Positions 6,918 to 15,948 of a stretch of 64,000 nt of DNA are shown here, piece after piece. Both the position numbers and the translations under genes were made by a program. Source of the stretch: Natronobacterium gregoryi SP2. Its GTDB lineage: Archaea; Halobacteriota; Halobacteria; Halobacteriales; Natrialbaceae. Under the pieces are notes generated by a model. The model saw nothing but the letters and a program-made list of their open reading frames with translations, did no database searches and had not been told where the DNA came from. How positions within the stretch are numbered: the stretch's first letter is position 1; the number at the start of each line of letters is the position of its first letter. Location: contig NC_019792.1 of NCBI RefSeq assembly GCF_000230715.2, forward strand, positions 2,108,001-2,172,000, read 5' to 3'.

Positions 6918-8013
6918 GACGGACCTCCAGTTTCGGGACCCGGACGCAGCCCACGAGCTTGCAGACCGACTGGCGGCGCTGATGGACGACATCGGAGAGT
7001 CGGTCAGTCTGATGCACGTCTGTGGCTCTCACGAGCAGGCGATCGCCAAATTCGGTCTGCGAAGCATGCTTCCCGACGGTCTTTCGATCCGGATGGGGCC
7101 GGGGTGTCCGGTCTGTGTGACGAACATGCCGGAAGTCGACGACGCCGTTGCCCTCGCCGAACAGGGGGCAATCGTCGCGACGTACGGTGATATGTATCGC
7201 GTCCCTGGAACGGAGGGGAGTCTCGCGGACGCCAGTGCAGCGGGGGCCGATGTCGAAATCGTCTATTCGGCGAGCGAGGCAGTCGAACTCGCCGCCGACA
7301 ATCCTGGCCGCGAGGTCGTCTTCTTTGCGACTGGCTTCGAGACGACCGCGGCTCCGACGGCTGCCATCCTCGCGGGCGGTCCGCCCAAGAACTTCTCGAT
7401 ACTCTCCGCGCACAAGTACGTTCCGCCGGCCATGGAGGTCGTCGCCGAACTGCCCGACACCGACATCGACGGCTTTCTGGCTGCCGGTCACGCCGCGACG
7501 ATCACCGGCTATGGACTGTTCGAAGAGTTCGTCGACCAGTACGAGACGCCGGTCGTCGTCGGTGGCTTCGAGCCACTCGACGTACTGCTCGGCGTCGAGC
7601 GACTGCTCGAGAATATCCGCGACGGCGAGGCTGGCCTCGAGAATGCCTATCCACGCTGTGTCTCGCGCGAAGGTAACACCGCGGCGCTGGAGACGATGTG
7701 GGATGTCTTCGAGACGACGTCGGGCGAGTGGCGCGGGATCGCGGAGATCCCGGACGCGAATCTGGTGCTCCGCGAGGAGTACGCCGAGTACGACGCTCGC
7801 ACGCGATTCGACGTCGATCCAGCCGTGGGGGATTCGGATCCGTTGACGGAGCAGTGTCTCTGTGGCGATATTATGGCGGGCACGGCGGACCCGGACGATT
7901 GCGATCTCTTCGGCGAGGAGTGTACGCCGGGCAACCCCGTCGGCGCGTGTATGGTAAGCAGCGAAGGCCCCTGCAAAATCTGGCAGGAGTACGGTGGAAA
8001 ACCGGATCTCTAA
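6907..8013 (+). CDS. hypD: Hydrogenase maturation factor HypD (4Fe-4S)
   Basis: 368 aa, the scaffold on which HypC, HypE and HypF products assemble the Fe(CN)2CO unit. Signature motifs: LMHVCGSHEQAI, RMGPGCPVCVTN, ATYGDMYRVPG, FFATGFETTAAPTAA, and C-terminal Cys residues (CLCGDIMAG, CDLFGEECTPGNPVGACMVSSEG) that hold the [4Fe-4S] cluster. Length matches the family. It is followed 1 nt later by hypE. Confidence 0.96.
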   Translation: MSSETDLQFRDPDAAHELADRLAALMDDIGESVSLMHVCGSHEQAIAKFGLRSMLPDGLSIRMGPGCPVCVTNMPEVDDAVALAEQGAIVATYGDMYRVPGTEGSLADASAAGADVEIVYSASEAVELAADNPGREVVFFATGFETTAAPTAAILAGGPPKNFSILSAHKYVPPAMEVVAELPDTDIDGFLAAGHAATITGYGLFEEFVDQYETPVVVGGFEPLDVLLGVERLLENIRDGEAGLENAYPRCVSREGNTAALETMWDVFETTSGEWRGIAEIPDANLVLREEYAEYDARTRFDVDPAVGDSDPLTEQCLCGDIMAGTADPDDCDLFGEECTPGNPVGACMVSSEGPCKIWQEYGGKPDL

Positions 8014-8014
8014 C

Positions 8015-9070
8015 ATGAACGACAGCGACGACTCGAACGACGAGGTAGTGACGCTTGCCCACGGTGCGGGCGCGGGATCGATGCGCGCGCTGATCGACGA
8101 CCTGGCGGTCTCGCGGTTCGCAGACGAAGACGAGCCAGCCGCCGACGAAGTCGGTCTCGCGGCCCTCGACGACGGGTCCGTCCATCCGCTCGAGAGCGGG
8201 GACGGATCGGTCGTTCACACGACCGACAGCCACGTCGTCAGCCCGCCGGTCTTTCCGGGGGGTGACGTTGGCAGGCTCGCGGTCGCTGGTACGGTCAACG
8301 ACCTGGCGGTCATGGGTGCGACCGATCCGCTTGGCCTCACCTGTTCGCTGATCGTCCAGGAGGGATACCCGATGTCGAAACTCGAGTCGGTCTTCGAGTC
8401 GATGCAGACGGCGTGTGAGGAGGCCGGCGTCCGGATCACCACTGGCGATACGAAAGTGATGCGAAGCGACGAGGTCGACGGGCCGGTGATCAATACGGCG
8501 GGCGTCGGCGTCGTCCCGCCTGGCGGTGCGGTTACCGACGCCGGGCTCTCGCCCGGTGATGCGGTCATCGTCAGCGGCACAGTCGGGGACCACGGCATCG
8601 CATTGCTCTCCGAACGCGAGGGATTCGGGTTCGGCGGCGACCTCGAGAGCGACGTCGCACCAGTCAACGATCTCGTCCGGGCGGCGATGGACGCCGGCTC
8701 CGTGACTGCGATGAAAGATCCGACACGTGGCGGGCTCGCGACCACGCTAAACGAGATCGCAGAGAAAAGTGGCGTCGGTCTCGAACTCGACGAGCAGTCG
8801 ATCCCGATCGACGACGCGATCGCAAGCGCTGGCGAAGTACTCGGTATCGACCCGCTTTCGGTCGCCAACGAAGGCAAAGCCGTACTTGGCGTCGACGCCG
8901 ACGACGCCGACGCCGTCCTCGAGGCCATCCGAGCGCACCCGACCGGCTCGGACGCGGCGATCGTCGGTCACGCGACCGCAGATCACACTGGCCGGGTCGT
9001 CCTCGACACTGGCTTCGGGAGACGGTACCTGAGCGAACCGGAGGGCGAAGTCCTTCCACGAATCTGTTGA
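8015..9070 (+). CDS. hypE: Hydrogenase maturation factor HypE (cyanide synthesis)
   Basis: 351 aa from the ATG at 8015; a GTG at 7994 inside hypD is less likely. AIR-synthase-like ATP-binding fold: LAHGAGAG at the N-terminus, GGDVGRLAVAGTVNDLAVMGA, TGDTKVM, KDPTRGGLATTLNE. It ends in PRIC; the C-terminal Cys receives the carbamoyl group from HypF and is dehydrated to thiocyanate. The full-length tail shows an intact, functional gene. Confidence 0.96.
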   Translation: MNDSDDSNDEVVTLAHGAGAGSMRALIDDLAVSRFADEDEPAADEVGLAALDDGSVHPLESGDGSVVHTTDSHVVSPPVFPGGDVGRLAVAGTVNDLAVMGATDPLGLTCSLIVQEGYPMSKLESVFESMQTACEEAGVRITTGDTKVMRSDEVDGPVINTAGVGVVPPGGAVTDAGLSPGDAVIVSGTVGDHGIALLSEREGFGFGGDLESDVAPVNDLVRAAMDAGSVTAMKDPTRGGLATTLNEIAEKSGVGLELDEQSIPIDDAIASAGEVLGIDPLSVANEGKAVLGVDADDADAVLEAIRAHPTGSDAAIVGHATADHTGRVVLDTGFGRRYLSEPEGEVLPRIC

Positions 9071-9074
9071 CACC

Positions 9075-9461
9075 ATGCACGAACTGAGCATCGCGTCCCG
9101 ACTCGTCGATCGTGCACTGTCGGCTGCCGACGAACACGACGCCGACGACGTCGAGGCGTTGGCGATCGACGTCGGTCGCGCAGCGCACGTCAATCCCGAC
9201 CAGTTACAGTTCTGCCTCGAGACTGCCGTCGACGAAACGATCGCTGCGGATGCGACGATCGACATCGAAACCGTGTCGCCACGTGCACGTTGTGACTGTG
9301 GCTGGGATGGCGAGCCCGACCGTCTCGAGGAGACGATCGCGTATGCACCGGACGTTCGCTGTCCCGACTGTGGCAAGCGGGCGGAACTCGTCGCTGGTCG
9401 CGAGTGTCGACTACGAAGTATCGAGATTCCGGACGCGAATGCAACCGAGGCGAGCAGTTGA
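9075..9461 (+). CDS. hypA: Hydrogenase nickel-insertion protein HypA
   Basis: 128 aa. MHELSIA gives the N-terminal nickel site (His2, Glu3). The zinc domain uses CDCGW and CPDCGK. The C-terminal tail is slightly longer than bacterial HypA. It starts 4 nt after hypE and precedes hypB after a 117-bp gap that holds a 61-bp direct repeat. It should hand nickel to the large subunit with HypB. Confidence 0.95.
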   Translation: MHELSIASRLVDRALSAADEHDADDVEALAIDVGRAAHVNPDQLQFCLETAVDETIAADATIDIETVSPRARCDCGWDGEPDRLEETIAYAPDVRCPDCGKRAELVAGRECRLRSIEIPDANATEASS

Positions 9462-9462
9462 T

Positions 9463-9572
9463 CGGCGAGTAGACCGATCGGTGCCGAGAGAACGGAGTGC
9501 TAACGAATACACTCAATACTGACCGGCGAGTAGACCGACTGTTATCGAGATAATCGAACGCTAACGATACTA
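9463..9572 (+). repeat. Two ~50-bp direct repeats, 61-bp period, between hypA and hypB
   Basis: Unit 1 (from 9463) and unit 2 (from 9524) share CGGCGAGTAGACCGA, then CGAGA, then GCTAACGA, at an identical 61-bp offset. The copies have diverged in between. This may be a regulatory duplication or an internal promoter region for hypBF. Confidence 0.7.
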
Positions 9573-9578
9573 CTTACC

Positions 9579-10340
9579 ATGTACAACCGAACGACACATC
9601 CCCTGACTCGAGCCCTGAATCGCCTGTTCGACGTCGGTCCGATCCGACTCCACCGGTTTGGCCACGACCACGACCACGAGGAGTCGACGACCGACATCGA
9701 GGCCGACGTCCTCGCCGCCGTTCGCGAGCGTGCTGGCGAGGTCCACGAACGTCTGGCTCACGACCACGGCGTCTACGGCGTCGAGTTCGCCGGCAGCACC
9801 GGCGGCGGCAAGACGCTGTTGATCGAACGGCTGATCGAACGCGCCCCGGAAGACGAACAGCTCGGCGTCGTCGTCGGCGACGTCGCCGGCGAAGACGACG
9901 CGAAACGGCTGCGCGACCACGGCGTCGCGGTCGAGAACGTAAACACCGGTAAGGAGTGTCACCTGGACCCGACGCTCGTCGACGAGGCGATCGAGTCGTT
10001 CGACCTCGAGACCCTCGACACGCTCTACCTCGAGAACGTCGGGAACATGGTCTGTCCCGCGGACTTTCCGCTCGGGGCGACCCGTCGCGTGCTAGTGGTG
10101 AGCACCACTGAAGGCGACGACGTCGTCCGCAAACACCCGATGCTCGTCCAGTCGGCGGACGTCGTCGTCATCAACAAGGTCGACATCGCAGACGCGGTCG
10201 GAACGGACGTCGACGTGATCCGGTCGGACGTCGAGGACGTCGCTCCGGGAACATCGGTCGTCGAGACGAACGCCCAGAGCGGCGAGGGCATCGCCGCGCT
10301 CGAGGCCGAACTCGAGGGTGAACACGACCACCACCAGTAG
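9579..10340 (+). CDS. hypB: Hydrogenase nickel-incorporation GTPase HypB
   Basis: 253 aa, SIMIBI-class GTPase. Walker A FAGSTGGGKTLLIERLIE, then VGDVAGEDDAKRL, GKECHLD, LENVGNMVCPADF, INKVDIAD (guanine-specificity loop). A His-rich patch near residue 28 (GHDHDHEE) and a terminal HDHHQ could store or bind nickel. GTP hydrolysis drives nickel release into the large subunit together with HypA. It is separated from hypF by only 5 nt. Confidence 0.95.
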   Translation: MYNRTTHPLTRALNRLFDVGPIRLHRFGHDHDHEESTTDIEADVLAAVRERAGEVHERLAHDHGVYGVEFAGSTGGGKTLLIERLIERAPEDEQLGVVVGDVAGEDDAKRLRDHGVAVENVNTGKECHLDPTLVDEAIESFDLETLDTLYLENVGNMVCPADFPLGATRRVLVVSTTEGDDVVRKHPMLVQSADVVVINKVDIADAVGTDVDVIRSDVEDVAPGTSVVETNAQSGEGIAALEAELEGEHDHHQ

Positions 10341-10345
10341 ACGCT

Positions 10346-12643
10346 ATGACTACCGAATCCGCGGATCGACGACGAGTCGAGGTGACCGTTACGGGTGTCG
10401 TCCAGGCCGTCGGTTTCCGGCCGTTCGTCTACCGACGGGCGACGACCCACGATCTCACCGGAACAGTCCGAAACACCGGCGACGCCGGCGTCGAGATCGA
10501 ACTCGAGGGGCGATCCGACGACGTCGAGTCGTTCCTGTCCGATCTCCGGGAGCGACCGCCGCCGCTTGCAGTCGTCGAGTCGGTGACCGTCGAGGAAGCC
10601 GATCCCGTCGGCGAGAGCGAGAGCGAGTTCGTCATCGAACCCTCGACGGACGGCGACGGCGGTTCGGGGACGATCCCGCCCGACACTGGGATCTGTGAGA
10701 CGTGTCTCGAGGACATCCGCGATCCCGACTCGCGGTACCACCGGTACTGGGCGACTGCCTGTGTCGACTGTGGGCCGCGATACACGGTAATCGAGTCGTT
10801 ACCCTACGATCGGCCGCGGACGACGATGGACGAGTTCCCGATGTGTACGGCCTGTCGCGAGGAGTACGAAGATCCCATGGATCGGCGCTATCACGCCCAG
10901 ACGACCGCGTGTCCGGAGTGTGGGCCGTCGCTGTCGTTGCTCGACGACGACCGTGGGGAACTCGCGACGGACGAGGAGGCAATCGCCGCCACGACCGATC
11001 GACTCGCCAACGGCGAACTCGTCGCGATCAGGGGGATCGGTGGGACCCATCTGGCCTGTCTGGCGACCGACGAGACGGCAATCGAACGGCTCCGAGACCG
11101 GACCGGTCGCCCGGCGAAACCGTTCGCACTCATGGCCTCGTCGCTTGACGACGTCGAGTCGTTTGCCGCCGTCGACGACCGCGAACAGTCGTTGCTTACC
11201 GACGTGCGTCGGCCGATCGTCGTGCTCGAGACCGAACGCGACGACGCGTGGCTCGAGGCCGTCGCTCCGGGGCTGCACACGGTCGGCGTGATGCTTCCCT
11301 ACGCTGGCTTGCATCACCTGCTTTTCGACGAACTCGACGATCCGCTCGTGATGACCAGTGCGAATCTGCCGGGACAGCCGATGGCGACGACCGTCGACGC
11401 CATCTACGAGCAACTCGAGGGCGTGATCGACGCGGCACTGGTCCACGACCGCGAGATCACCGCCCGGTGTGACGACAGCGTCGTCCGGGTCGTCGACGAC
11501 GACCGGCGGTTTCTCAGGCGGTCTCGAGGCTGGGTTCCACGTCCGCTCCCGCGTCCCGACTCCGGTCCGGAAGTACTGGCGCTCGGGGCCGAATTCGACA
11601 ACGTCGTCGCGCTCGCCCGTGACGCCGACGTGGTGCCGTCCCAGCATCTCGGCGATGTCGACGGGCCGGCAACCGAGGCGTTCCTCCGGGAGACGACCGA
11701 CCACCTCACGGAACTGTTCGGCGTCGAACCCTCCGTCGTCGCCTGTGACCGCCACCCCGGCTTTCGCACCACGGAACTGGCAGCGACCGTCGCCGACGAC
11801 CTCGAGGTCGACGCTCCGGTTCGCGTCCAGCACCACCACGCCCACGCAGCCGGACTTCTCGCGGAACACGACCGCGACCAGGCGGTCGTCGTCGTCGCCG
11901 ACGGAACGGGGTACGGATCCGACGGGACGATCTGGGGTGGCGAAGTGCTCTCTGTGACGCCCGCGTCGTTCGACCGTGTCGGCGGGCTCGATACTTTCCA
12001 GTTGCCCGGCGGCGAGTCGGCAATTCGTCGCCCGGCCCGCATTCTCGCGAGTCTCCTCCAAGACGACGAACGGATCGACGAGTTACTCGTCGACCGGACG
12101 CCCCTCGACGAGGACGCTGCCCGGACGGTCAGAGAGAGCGTCGCTGCCGACGTGAACGCGCCGGAAACGACCAGCGCCGGTCGGTTTCTCGACGCGAGCA
12201 GCGCACTGCTCGACGTCTGTTCACACCGGCGCTACCAGGGAGAGCCTGCACTCCAACTCGAGGCGGCCGCGGCCGACGCCGACCCGGTCGACATCGACGT
12301 ACCCTACACCGAGCGAGACGGTAGGCAGGTCGTCGACGTTGCTGCTCTCGTGCAGGCGATCGACGACATGCGTGACACGCACTCGAGACACCGTCTCGCG
12401 GCAACCGCACAGGAGACGCTGGCGCGTGGGCTCGGAACGATCGCGGCCCGGGCGGCGACCGACCGCGGGATCGACGCCGTCGGGTTTACTGGTGGAGTCG
12501 CCTACAACGAGGCTATCTCTCGGACGATCCGGGCGACAGTCGAGTCACACGACCTCGACTATCTCGCCCCCGACCGCGTCCCGCCCGGCGACGCCGGGAT
12601 CGCGTACGGGCAGACGGTCGTCGCGGCGAACCGCGTCGAGTGA
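10346..12643 (+). CDS. hypF: Carbamoyltransferase HypF
   Basis: 765 aa, makes carbamoyl-AMP from carbamoyl phosphate and transfers it to the HypE C-terminal Cys. Domains in order: acylphosphatase (GVVQAVGFRPFVYRRA, 8-95), two zinc fingers (CETCLEDI...CVDCGPR and CTACREEY...CPECGPS, about 110-190), YrdC/Sua5 domain (GGTHLACLATD, RPAKPFALM, about 200-380), and a Kae1-like domain (VQHHHAHAAGLLAEH, VADGTGYGSDGTIWGGE, GFTGGVAYN). Full length for the family. It ends the hydrogenase cluster; a palindromic repeat (P2) follows and may terminate transcription. Confidence 0.96.
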   Translation: MTTESADRRRVEVTVTGVVQAVGFRPFVYRRATTHDLTGTVRNTGDAGVEIELEGRSDDVESFLSDLRERPPPLAVVESVTVEEADPVGESESEFVIEPSTDGDGGSGTIPPDTGICETCLEDIRDPDSRYHRYWATACVDCGPRYTVIESLPYDRPRTTMDEFPMCTACREEYEDPMDRRYHAQTTACPECGPSLSLLDDDRGELATDEEAIAATTDRLANGELVAIRGIGGTHLACLATDETAIERLRDRTGRPAKPFALMASSLDDVESFAAVDDREQSLLTDVRRPIVVLETERDDAWLEAVAPGLHTVGVMLPYAGLHHLLFDELDDPLVMTSANLPGQPMATTVDAIYEQLEGVIDAALVHDREITARCDDSVVRVVDDDRRFLRRSRGWVPRPLPRPDSGPEVLALGAEFDNVVALARDADVVPSQHLGDVDGPATEAFLRETTDHLTELFGVEPSVVACDRHPGFRTTELAATVADDLEVDAPVRVQHHHAHAAGLLAEHDRDQAVVVVADGTGYGSDGTIWGGEVLSVTPASFDRVGGLDTFQLPGGESAIRRPARILASLLQDDERIDELLVDRTPLDEDAARTVRESVAADVNAPETTSAGRFLDASSALLDVCSHRRYQGEPALQLEAAAADADPVDIDVPYTERDGRQVVDVAALVQAIDDMRDTHSRHRLAATAQETLARGLGTIAARAATDRGIDAVGFTGGVAYNEAISRTIRATVESHDLDYLAPDRVPPGDAGIAYGQTVVAANRVE

Positions 12644-12656
12644 GACCGGAACTGTC

Positions 12657-12738
12657 ATACGATTTGCTGTCAGTCAGTGCCGGCGCGACCGCGCGCCCCT
12701 GGGGTCGCGCCGGGACATCGGGTCAACAGTCCGTCTCA
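12657..12738. repeat. Interspersed palindromic repeat, copy P2
   Basis: Arms ATACGATTTGCTGTCAGTCA and GGGTCAACAGTCCGTCTC around CGGCGCGACCGCG / GGGGTCGCGCCG. It lies 13 nt after the hypF stop. Confidence 0.8.
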
Positions 12739-13041
12739 GTCGTCGCCGACACACCCGCGGTCCGAAGCGGGAACACCGGGACGCCGGTACAGCCCTCCGC
12801 GTGAGACCGACTACCGCCCGGTCTTTCTGGTGTGGCCGCGCCGGCAGTGTTGCTGTCCCGGCACGTCTCGAGAAATCGAACGACCGGCAATCGGTTCGAA
12901 ACGGAGGTCCGTCCGTTCTCGGGAAGACGGGTATCGGATCGAGTCGTTACGATACGCCTTCGTTTGAGGCGCATCTGGCGGAGTCGGCAGGTAGTTCGGT
13001 CGAACAACAGCTATATTCACACTCCACGTGACAGTCACTCA
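12739..13041. other. Intergenic region before the MOSC gene
   Basis: No gene seen. A degraded hairpin-like pair (GTGAGACCGACTACCG and GTTGCTGTCCCGGCACGTCTC) may be another remnant of the palindromic family. AGCTATATTCAC near 13008-13020 is a likely TATA box about 28 nt before the ATG at 13042. Confidence 0.45.
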
Positions 13042-13830
13042 ATGGCACGACTCGAGCGCATCCGGACGTATCCCGTAAAGAGTCTCGACGGCGTCGACCG
13101 CGAGGAAGTGACGATCCGCGAGAACGGCACGCTCGCCGGCGACCGAACGTTCGCTCTCTTCGACGCCGACGGAAAACTCGTCGAAGGGCCGCGGACGGAC
13201 CGCGTCCACGACATTACGAACGAATACGACCCAGAGACAGGAACTCTGACCGCCGACATCTCGGGTTCCGACGAGAACGGACCGCGACAGTTCGATCTCG
13301 GCACCGATCGAGGCCGTGGTCGTGCGGCCGCGTGGTTCTCGGACGTCTTCGAGTTTGGCGACCTCACACTCGAGCGCGACGAGGATCGCGGCTACGTCGC
13401 TCGAAACGGAATGGGAACGTCAGTAATCAGCACTGCAACGCTCGAGACGGTCGCCGACTGGTTCGAGGATCTCACGGTTGAAAGCGTTCGACGACGGATG
13501 CGTGCGAACCTCGAAATTTCGGGCGTCGAGCCGTTCTGGGAGGATCGATTCGTCGGAGACGATGCGCCGGCCTTTGTTGTCGGCGGCGTGCGACTCGAGG
13601 GAGCGACGCCCTGTGCGCGTTGTGTCGTCCCCGGGCGCGACCCCGACACGGGCGAGCCCCTGCCTGAGTTCCGGGAGCGGTTCGTCGAGAAGCGCCGGGA
13701 GACGTTGCCCGACTGGGCCGACGAGGAGGCGTTCGACCACTACTACACGCTGATGCTCATCGCCGACGTCGTCGAAGCGGATCGAGGGACGACCCTCGCC
13801 GTCGGCGACACCGTGGAAACGCTCGACTGA
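13042..13830 (+). CDS. MOSC domain protein (molybdenum-cofactor sulfurase-like)
   Basis: 262 aa. An N-terminal MOSC_N beta-barrel (RLERIRTYPVKSLDGVDREE, GDRTFALFDADG) is followed by a MOSC domain with the conserved Cys in GATPCARCVVPGRDPDTG. Related proteins carry sulfur or Moco for reductases such as mARC/YcbX. The longer upstream frame is rejected because this ATG sits about 28 nt after a TATA-like box (leaderless). The TGA stop lies inside the start of palindromic repeat P3. Confidence 0.88.
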   Translation: MARLERIRTYPVKSLDGVDREEVTIRENGTLAGDRTFALFDADGKLVEGPRTDRVHDITNEYDPETGTLTADISGSDENGPRQFDLGTDRGRGRAAAWFSDVFEFGDLTLERDEDRGYVARNGMGTSVISTATLETVADWFEDLTVESVRRRMRANLEISGVEPFWEDRFVGDDAPAFVVGGVRLEGATPCARCVVPGRDPDTGEPLPEFRERFVEKRRETLPDWADEEAFDHYYTLMLIADVVEADRGTTLAVGDTVETLD

Positions 13831-13912
13831 CACGGATTGCTGTACCGATTTACCGTGCAACCGCCGTCCGGAACGCAGTCGCACCGGAAATGACTGCCAG
13901 TAAATCGTACGA
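13829..13912. repeat. Interspersed palindromic repeat, copy P3
   Basis: Arms CACGGATTGCTGTACCG and TGACTGCCAGTAAATCGT around CGTGCAACCGC / GCAGTCGCACCGG. Its first bases overlap the MOSC stop codon. Confidence 0.7.
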
Positions 13913-14008
13913 TGGGACGCTGGACTCGAGGGTCGAGAGTCGAACGTCACGAGTCGAGAAGCCGAACGAAAGCAGCGACAGGACGAAACTGGCCGACAGA
14001 TCTGCGTG

Positions 14009-14371
14009 TCAGGATTCCGCTTCCGATTCTGCTTCGTCGTCGGTCTCGGAACTCGAACCCGCCTCGAGGTCGTACTCCCACTCCTGGTAGCCGCCTTCCA
14101 TACTCGCGACGGCGTCGGCGTCGACGTCCTCGTAGCTCCCGATGAGCCGGGCTGCCTGGATCGAACTCTGGCCGATCGGACAGGCGACGACGACATCATC
14201 GCCCCACTCGTACTGGTCGATCGCCGTCGACAGTTCGTTCATCGGGACGTTAACCGCACCGGGAATGTGGCCGCGCTCGTACTCCCGTTCGGGGCGGATG
14301 TCGACGATCTGGACGCCGTCGCCGTTCTCGAGTTTCTCCTTGACCGCGTCCGGTGAGATCTCTTCGACCAT
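14009..14371 (-). CDS. Single-domain rhodanese-like sulfurtransferase
   Basis: 120 aa from the ATG at 14371. Motifs: VQIVDIRPEREYERGHIPGA (CH2-A type start) and the active-site loop VACPIGQSS with catalytic Cys, then MEGGYQEWEYDL. A Ser/Glu-rich acidic tail ends the protein. It is the 3' partner of a JAMM protease gene 49 nt upstream on the same strand. In Haloferax a rhodanese (UbaC) supports ubiquitin-like SAMP conjugation; a similar role here is inferred from the pairing. Confidence 0.88.
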   Translation of the reverse strand: MVEEISPDAVKEKLENGDGVQIVDIRPEREYERGHIPGAVNVPMNELSTAIDQYEWGDDVVVACPIGQSSIQAARLIGSYEDVDADAVASMEGGYQEWEYDLEAGSSSETDDEAESEAES

Positions 14372-14420
14372 GACTCGCCGTTCGTTCTCCCGAGAAAAAA
14401 CGTCGTCGGGTCGTCGGTCG

Positions 14421-14870
14421 TCACCGCCCGGGCGTTCGAGAGGTGTCCTCGAGCGATTTGCAAACCCGGACTCGTTCTCCCTCGAACGTCTCGTCGTCCT
14501 CACGCCAGCGCCACGACCCGACGTAGGGGTAGCCGTCGAGCGCGACGATGACGTAGGAGACGTCGGGCCAGGTCGCTCGGTCGACGTCTCTCGGCGTCGG
14601 TTCCGTCGGCCCAGCCGGATGAGAGTGGTAGAACCCGGCAATCTCGAGGTCCTGCGCTTCGATTCGCTCGATGACCTCGAGTTGTTCTTCCGGATCGAGC
14701 GCGTACCGGATCTCGGGGTTCTCGGCGACGTTCTCGGTCGAGTAGGCGTCGGTGACGACGGTCCGGTCCGTGCCGTACTCACCTGCGAGGACGCCACACA
14801 CCTCGTGGTCGTCGCCGTCGTACGCCCGATAGACGAGATCGTCGTAGACCGTTCTCGGTAGTTCGATCAT
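14421..14870 (-). CDS. JAMM/MPN+ metalloprotease (desampylase-like)
   Basis: 149 aa from the ATG at 14870. The MPN+ zinc site is complete: Glu in EVCGVLAGEY and HSHPAGPTEPTPRD (HxHx(7)SxxD-type, here ending in Asp). Haloarchaeal JAMM proteins cleave isopeptide-linked SAMPs from target proteins or process precursors. The family also includes Mec+/CysO-like peptidases, so the substrate is not fixed by sequence. Next to a rhodanese gene, a link to ubiquitin-like sulfur-carrier chemistry is plausible. Confidence 0.88.
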   Translation of the reverse strand: MIELPRTVYDDLVYRAYDGDDHEVCGVLAGEYGTDRTVVTDAYSTENVAENPEIRYALDPEEQLEVIERIEAQDLEIAGFYHSHPAGPTEPTPRDVDRATWPDVSYVIVALDGYPYVGSWRWREDDETFEGERVRVCKSLEDTSRTPGR

Positions 14871-14973
14871 CGAGTGTTTCTCGTCCGCTGGTACGGACCG
14901 AGGGCCTTCCAACCTGTCGACGGCCACGACCCCGACCGTCACCGTTTTTCGTCGGCCGATAGATTGTTGTCAC

Positions 14974-15861
14974 ATGTCAACTGATACCACTCCTGGGCGA
15001 ATCGATCACGACCGGCGATCGTTCCGGTACTTCCGCAACGCCGTCGAACGACACTGGGACCCCCACGAAATCGGCCTCGCCCCCGACCGCGAAGCGATTC
15101 GAGAGGTTCCGGAGCCCGCGTTCGACGGGCTGCGCGAGACGCTCGCGCTGTTCGGCGCCGGCGAGGAGGCCGTCACCGAGGACCTCTCGCCGCTCGGCGT
15201 CGTCCTCGAGGACGTTGCCGACCAGCTATTCGTGACGACCCAGCTCTACGAGGAGGCCAAACACGCCGACTTCTTCGATCGCTACTGGCGGTCGGTTATC
15301 GCGCCCGAAGAGGAACGTCGTGGCCTCGGGCCAACCTCGCCGACCGACGACCGGTGGTTCTCCGACCCATACGACGAACTGTTCGAACGTAACGAGACGG
15401 CGATGCACAGGTTGCTGCGCGAAGACACCCCCGAGAACCGGGCGCTCGCGTACTGTCACTACCACATGGCGATCGAGGGAATCCTCGCCCAGACGGGCTA
15501 CTACGGCGTCCAGCGGAATTTCAGCGGCGAGTACGCGGAACTGCCACAACTACCGGGGCTGGTCGAGGGGTTCTCCCGCATCCGCAGCGACGAAGGCCGA
15601 CACGTCGGGTTCGGCATGTGGAAACTCGAGACGCTCGTCCGGGAGGAGGACGTCGATCCGACGCTGATCGAAGACACCGTCGGCGAACTCGCAATGTTCG
15701 TCCAGGGAATCGTCGGCGAGTCGACAGAGGAGGGCGCGATCGGCGTCGACGACGAGACCCTCGTCGGCTACGCCGCGGAGAAACACCACGACCGAATGAC
15801 CCAGATCGTCGACGACAGTGAGTTGCCAGACGTCGAGGAACTGGTCGCACTCGAGGAGTAG
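14974..15861 (+). CDS. R2-like ligand-binding oxidase (ribonucleotide reductase beta-like)
   Basis: 295 aa ferritin-like four-helix protein. Metal ligands appear in LYEEAKHADFF (ExxH of helix 2) and RSDEGRHVGFG (ExxH of helix 4), with further Glu residues in the first helix region and in HYHMAIEGILAQTGYY. The length and motif spacing fit the R2lox branch (Mn/Fe oxidase) better than class I NrdB. No large subunit nrdA lies nearby, which supports a non-RNR role. The substrate is unknown. Confidence 0.75.
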   Translation: MSTDTTPGRIDHDRRSFRYFRNAVERHWDPHEIGLAPDREAIREVPEPAFDGLRETLALFGAGEEAVTEDLSPLGVVLEDVADQLFVTTQLYEEAKHADFFDRYWRSVIAPEEERRGLGPTSPTDDRWFSDPYDELFERNETAMHRLLREDTPENRALAYCHYHMAIEGILAQTGYYGVQRNFSGEYAELPQLPGLVEGFSRIRSDEGRHVGFGMWKLETLVREEDVDPTLIEDTVGELAMFVQGIVGESTEEGAIGVDDETLVGYAAEKHHDRMTQIVDDSELPDVEELVALEE

Positions 15862-15948
15862 TCGCTCGCACAGTACAGCGGAGATCGAAACAGCGGTTCC
15901 TGTTAGGCCGTCGTTAGCCCTATTTGTTAGTGGGCCAACAATATGTGT

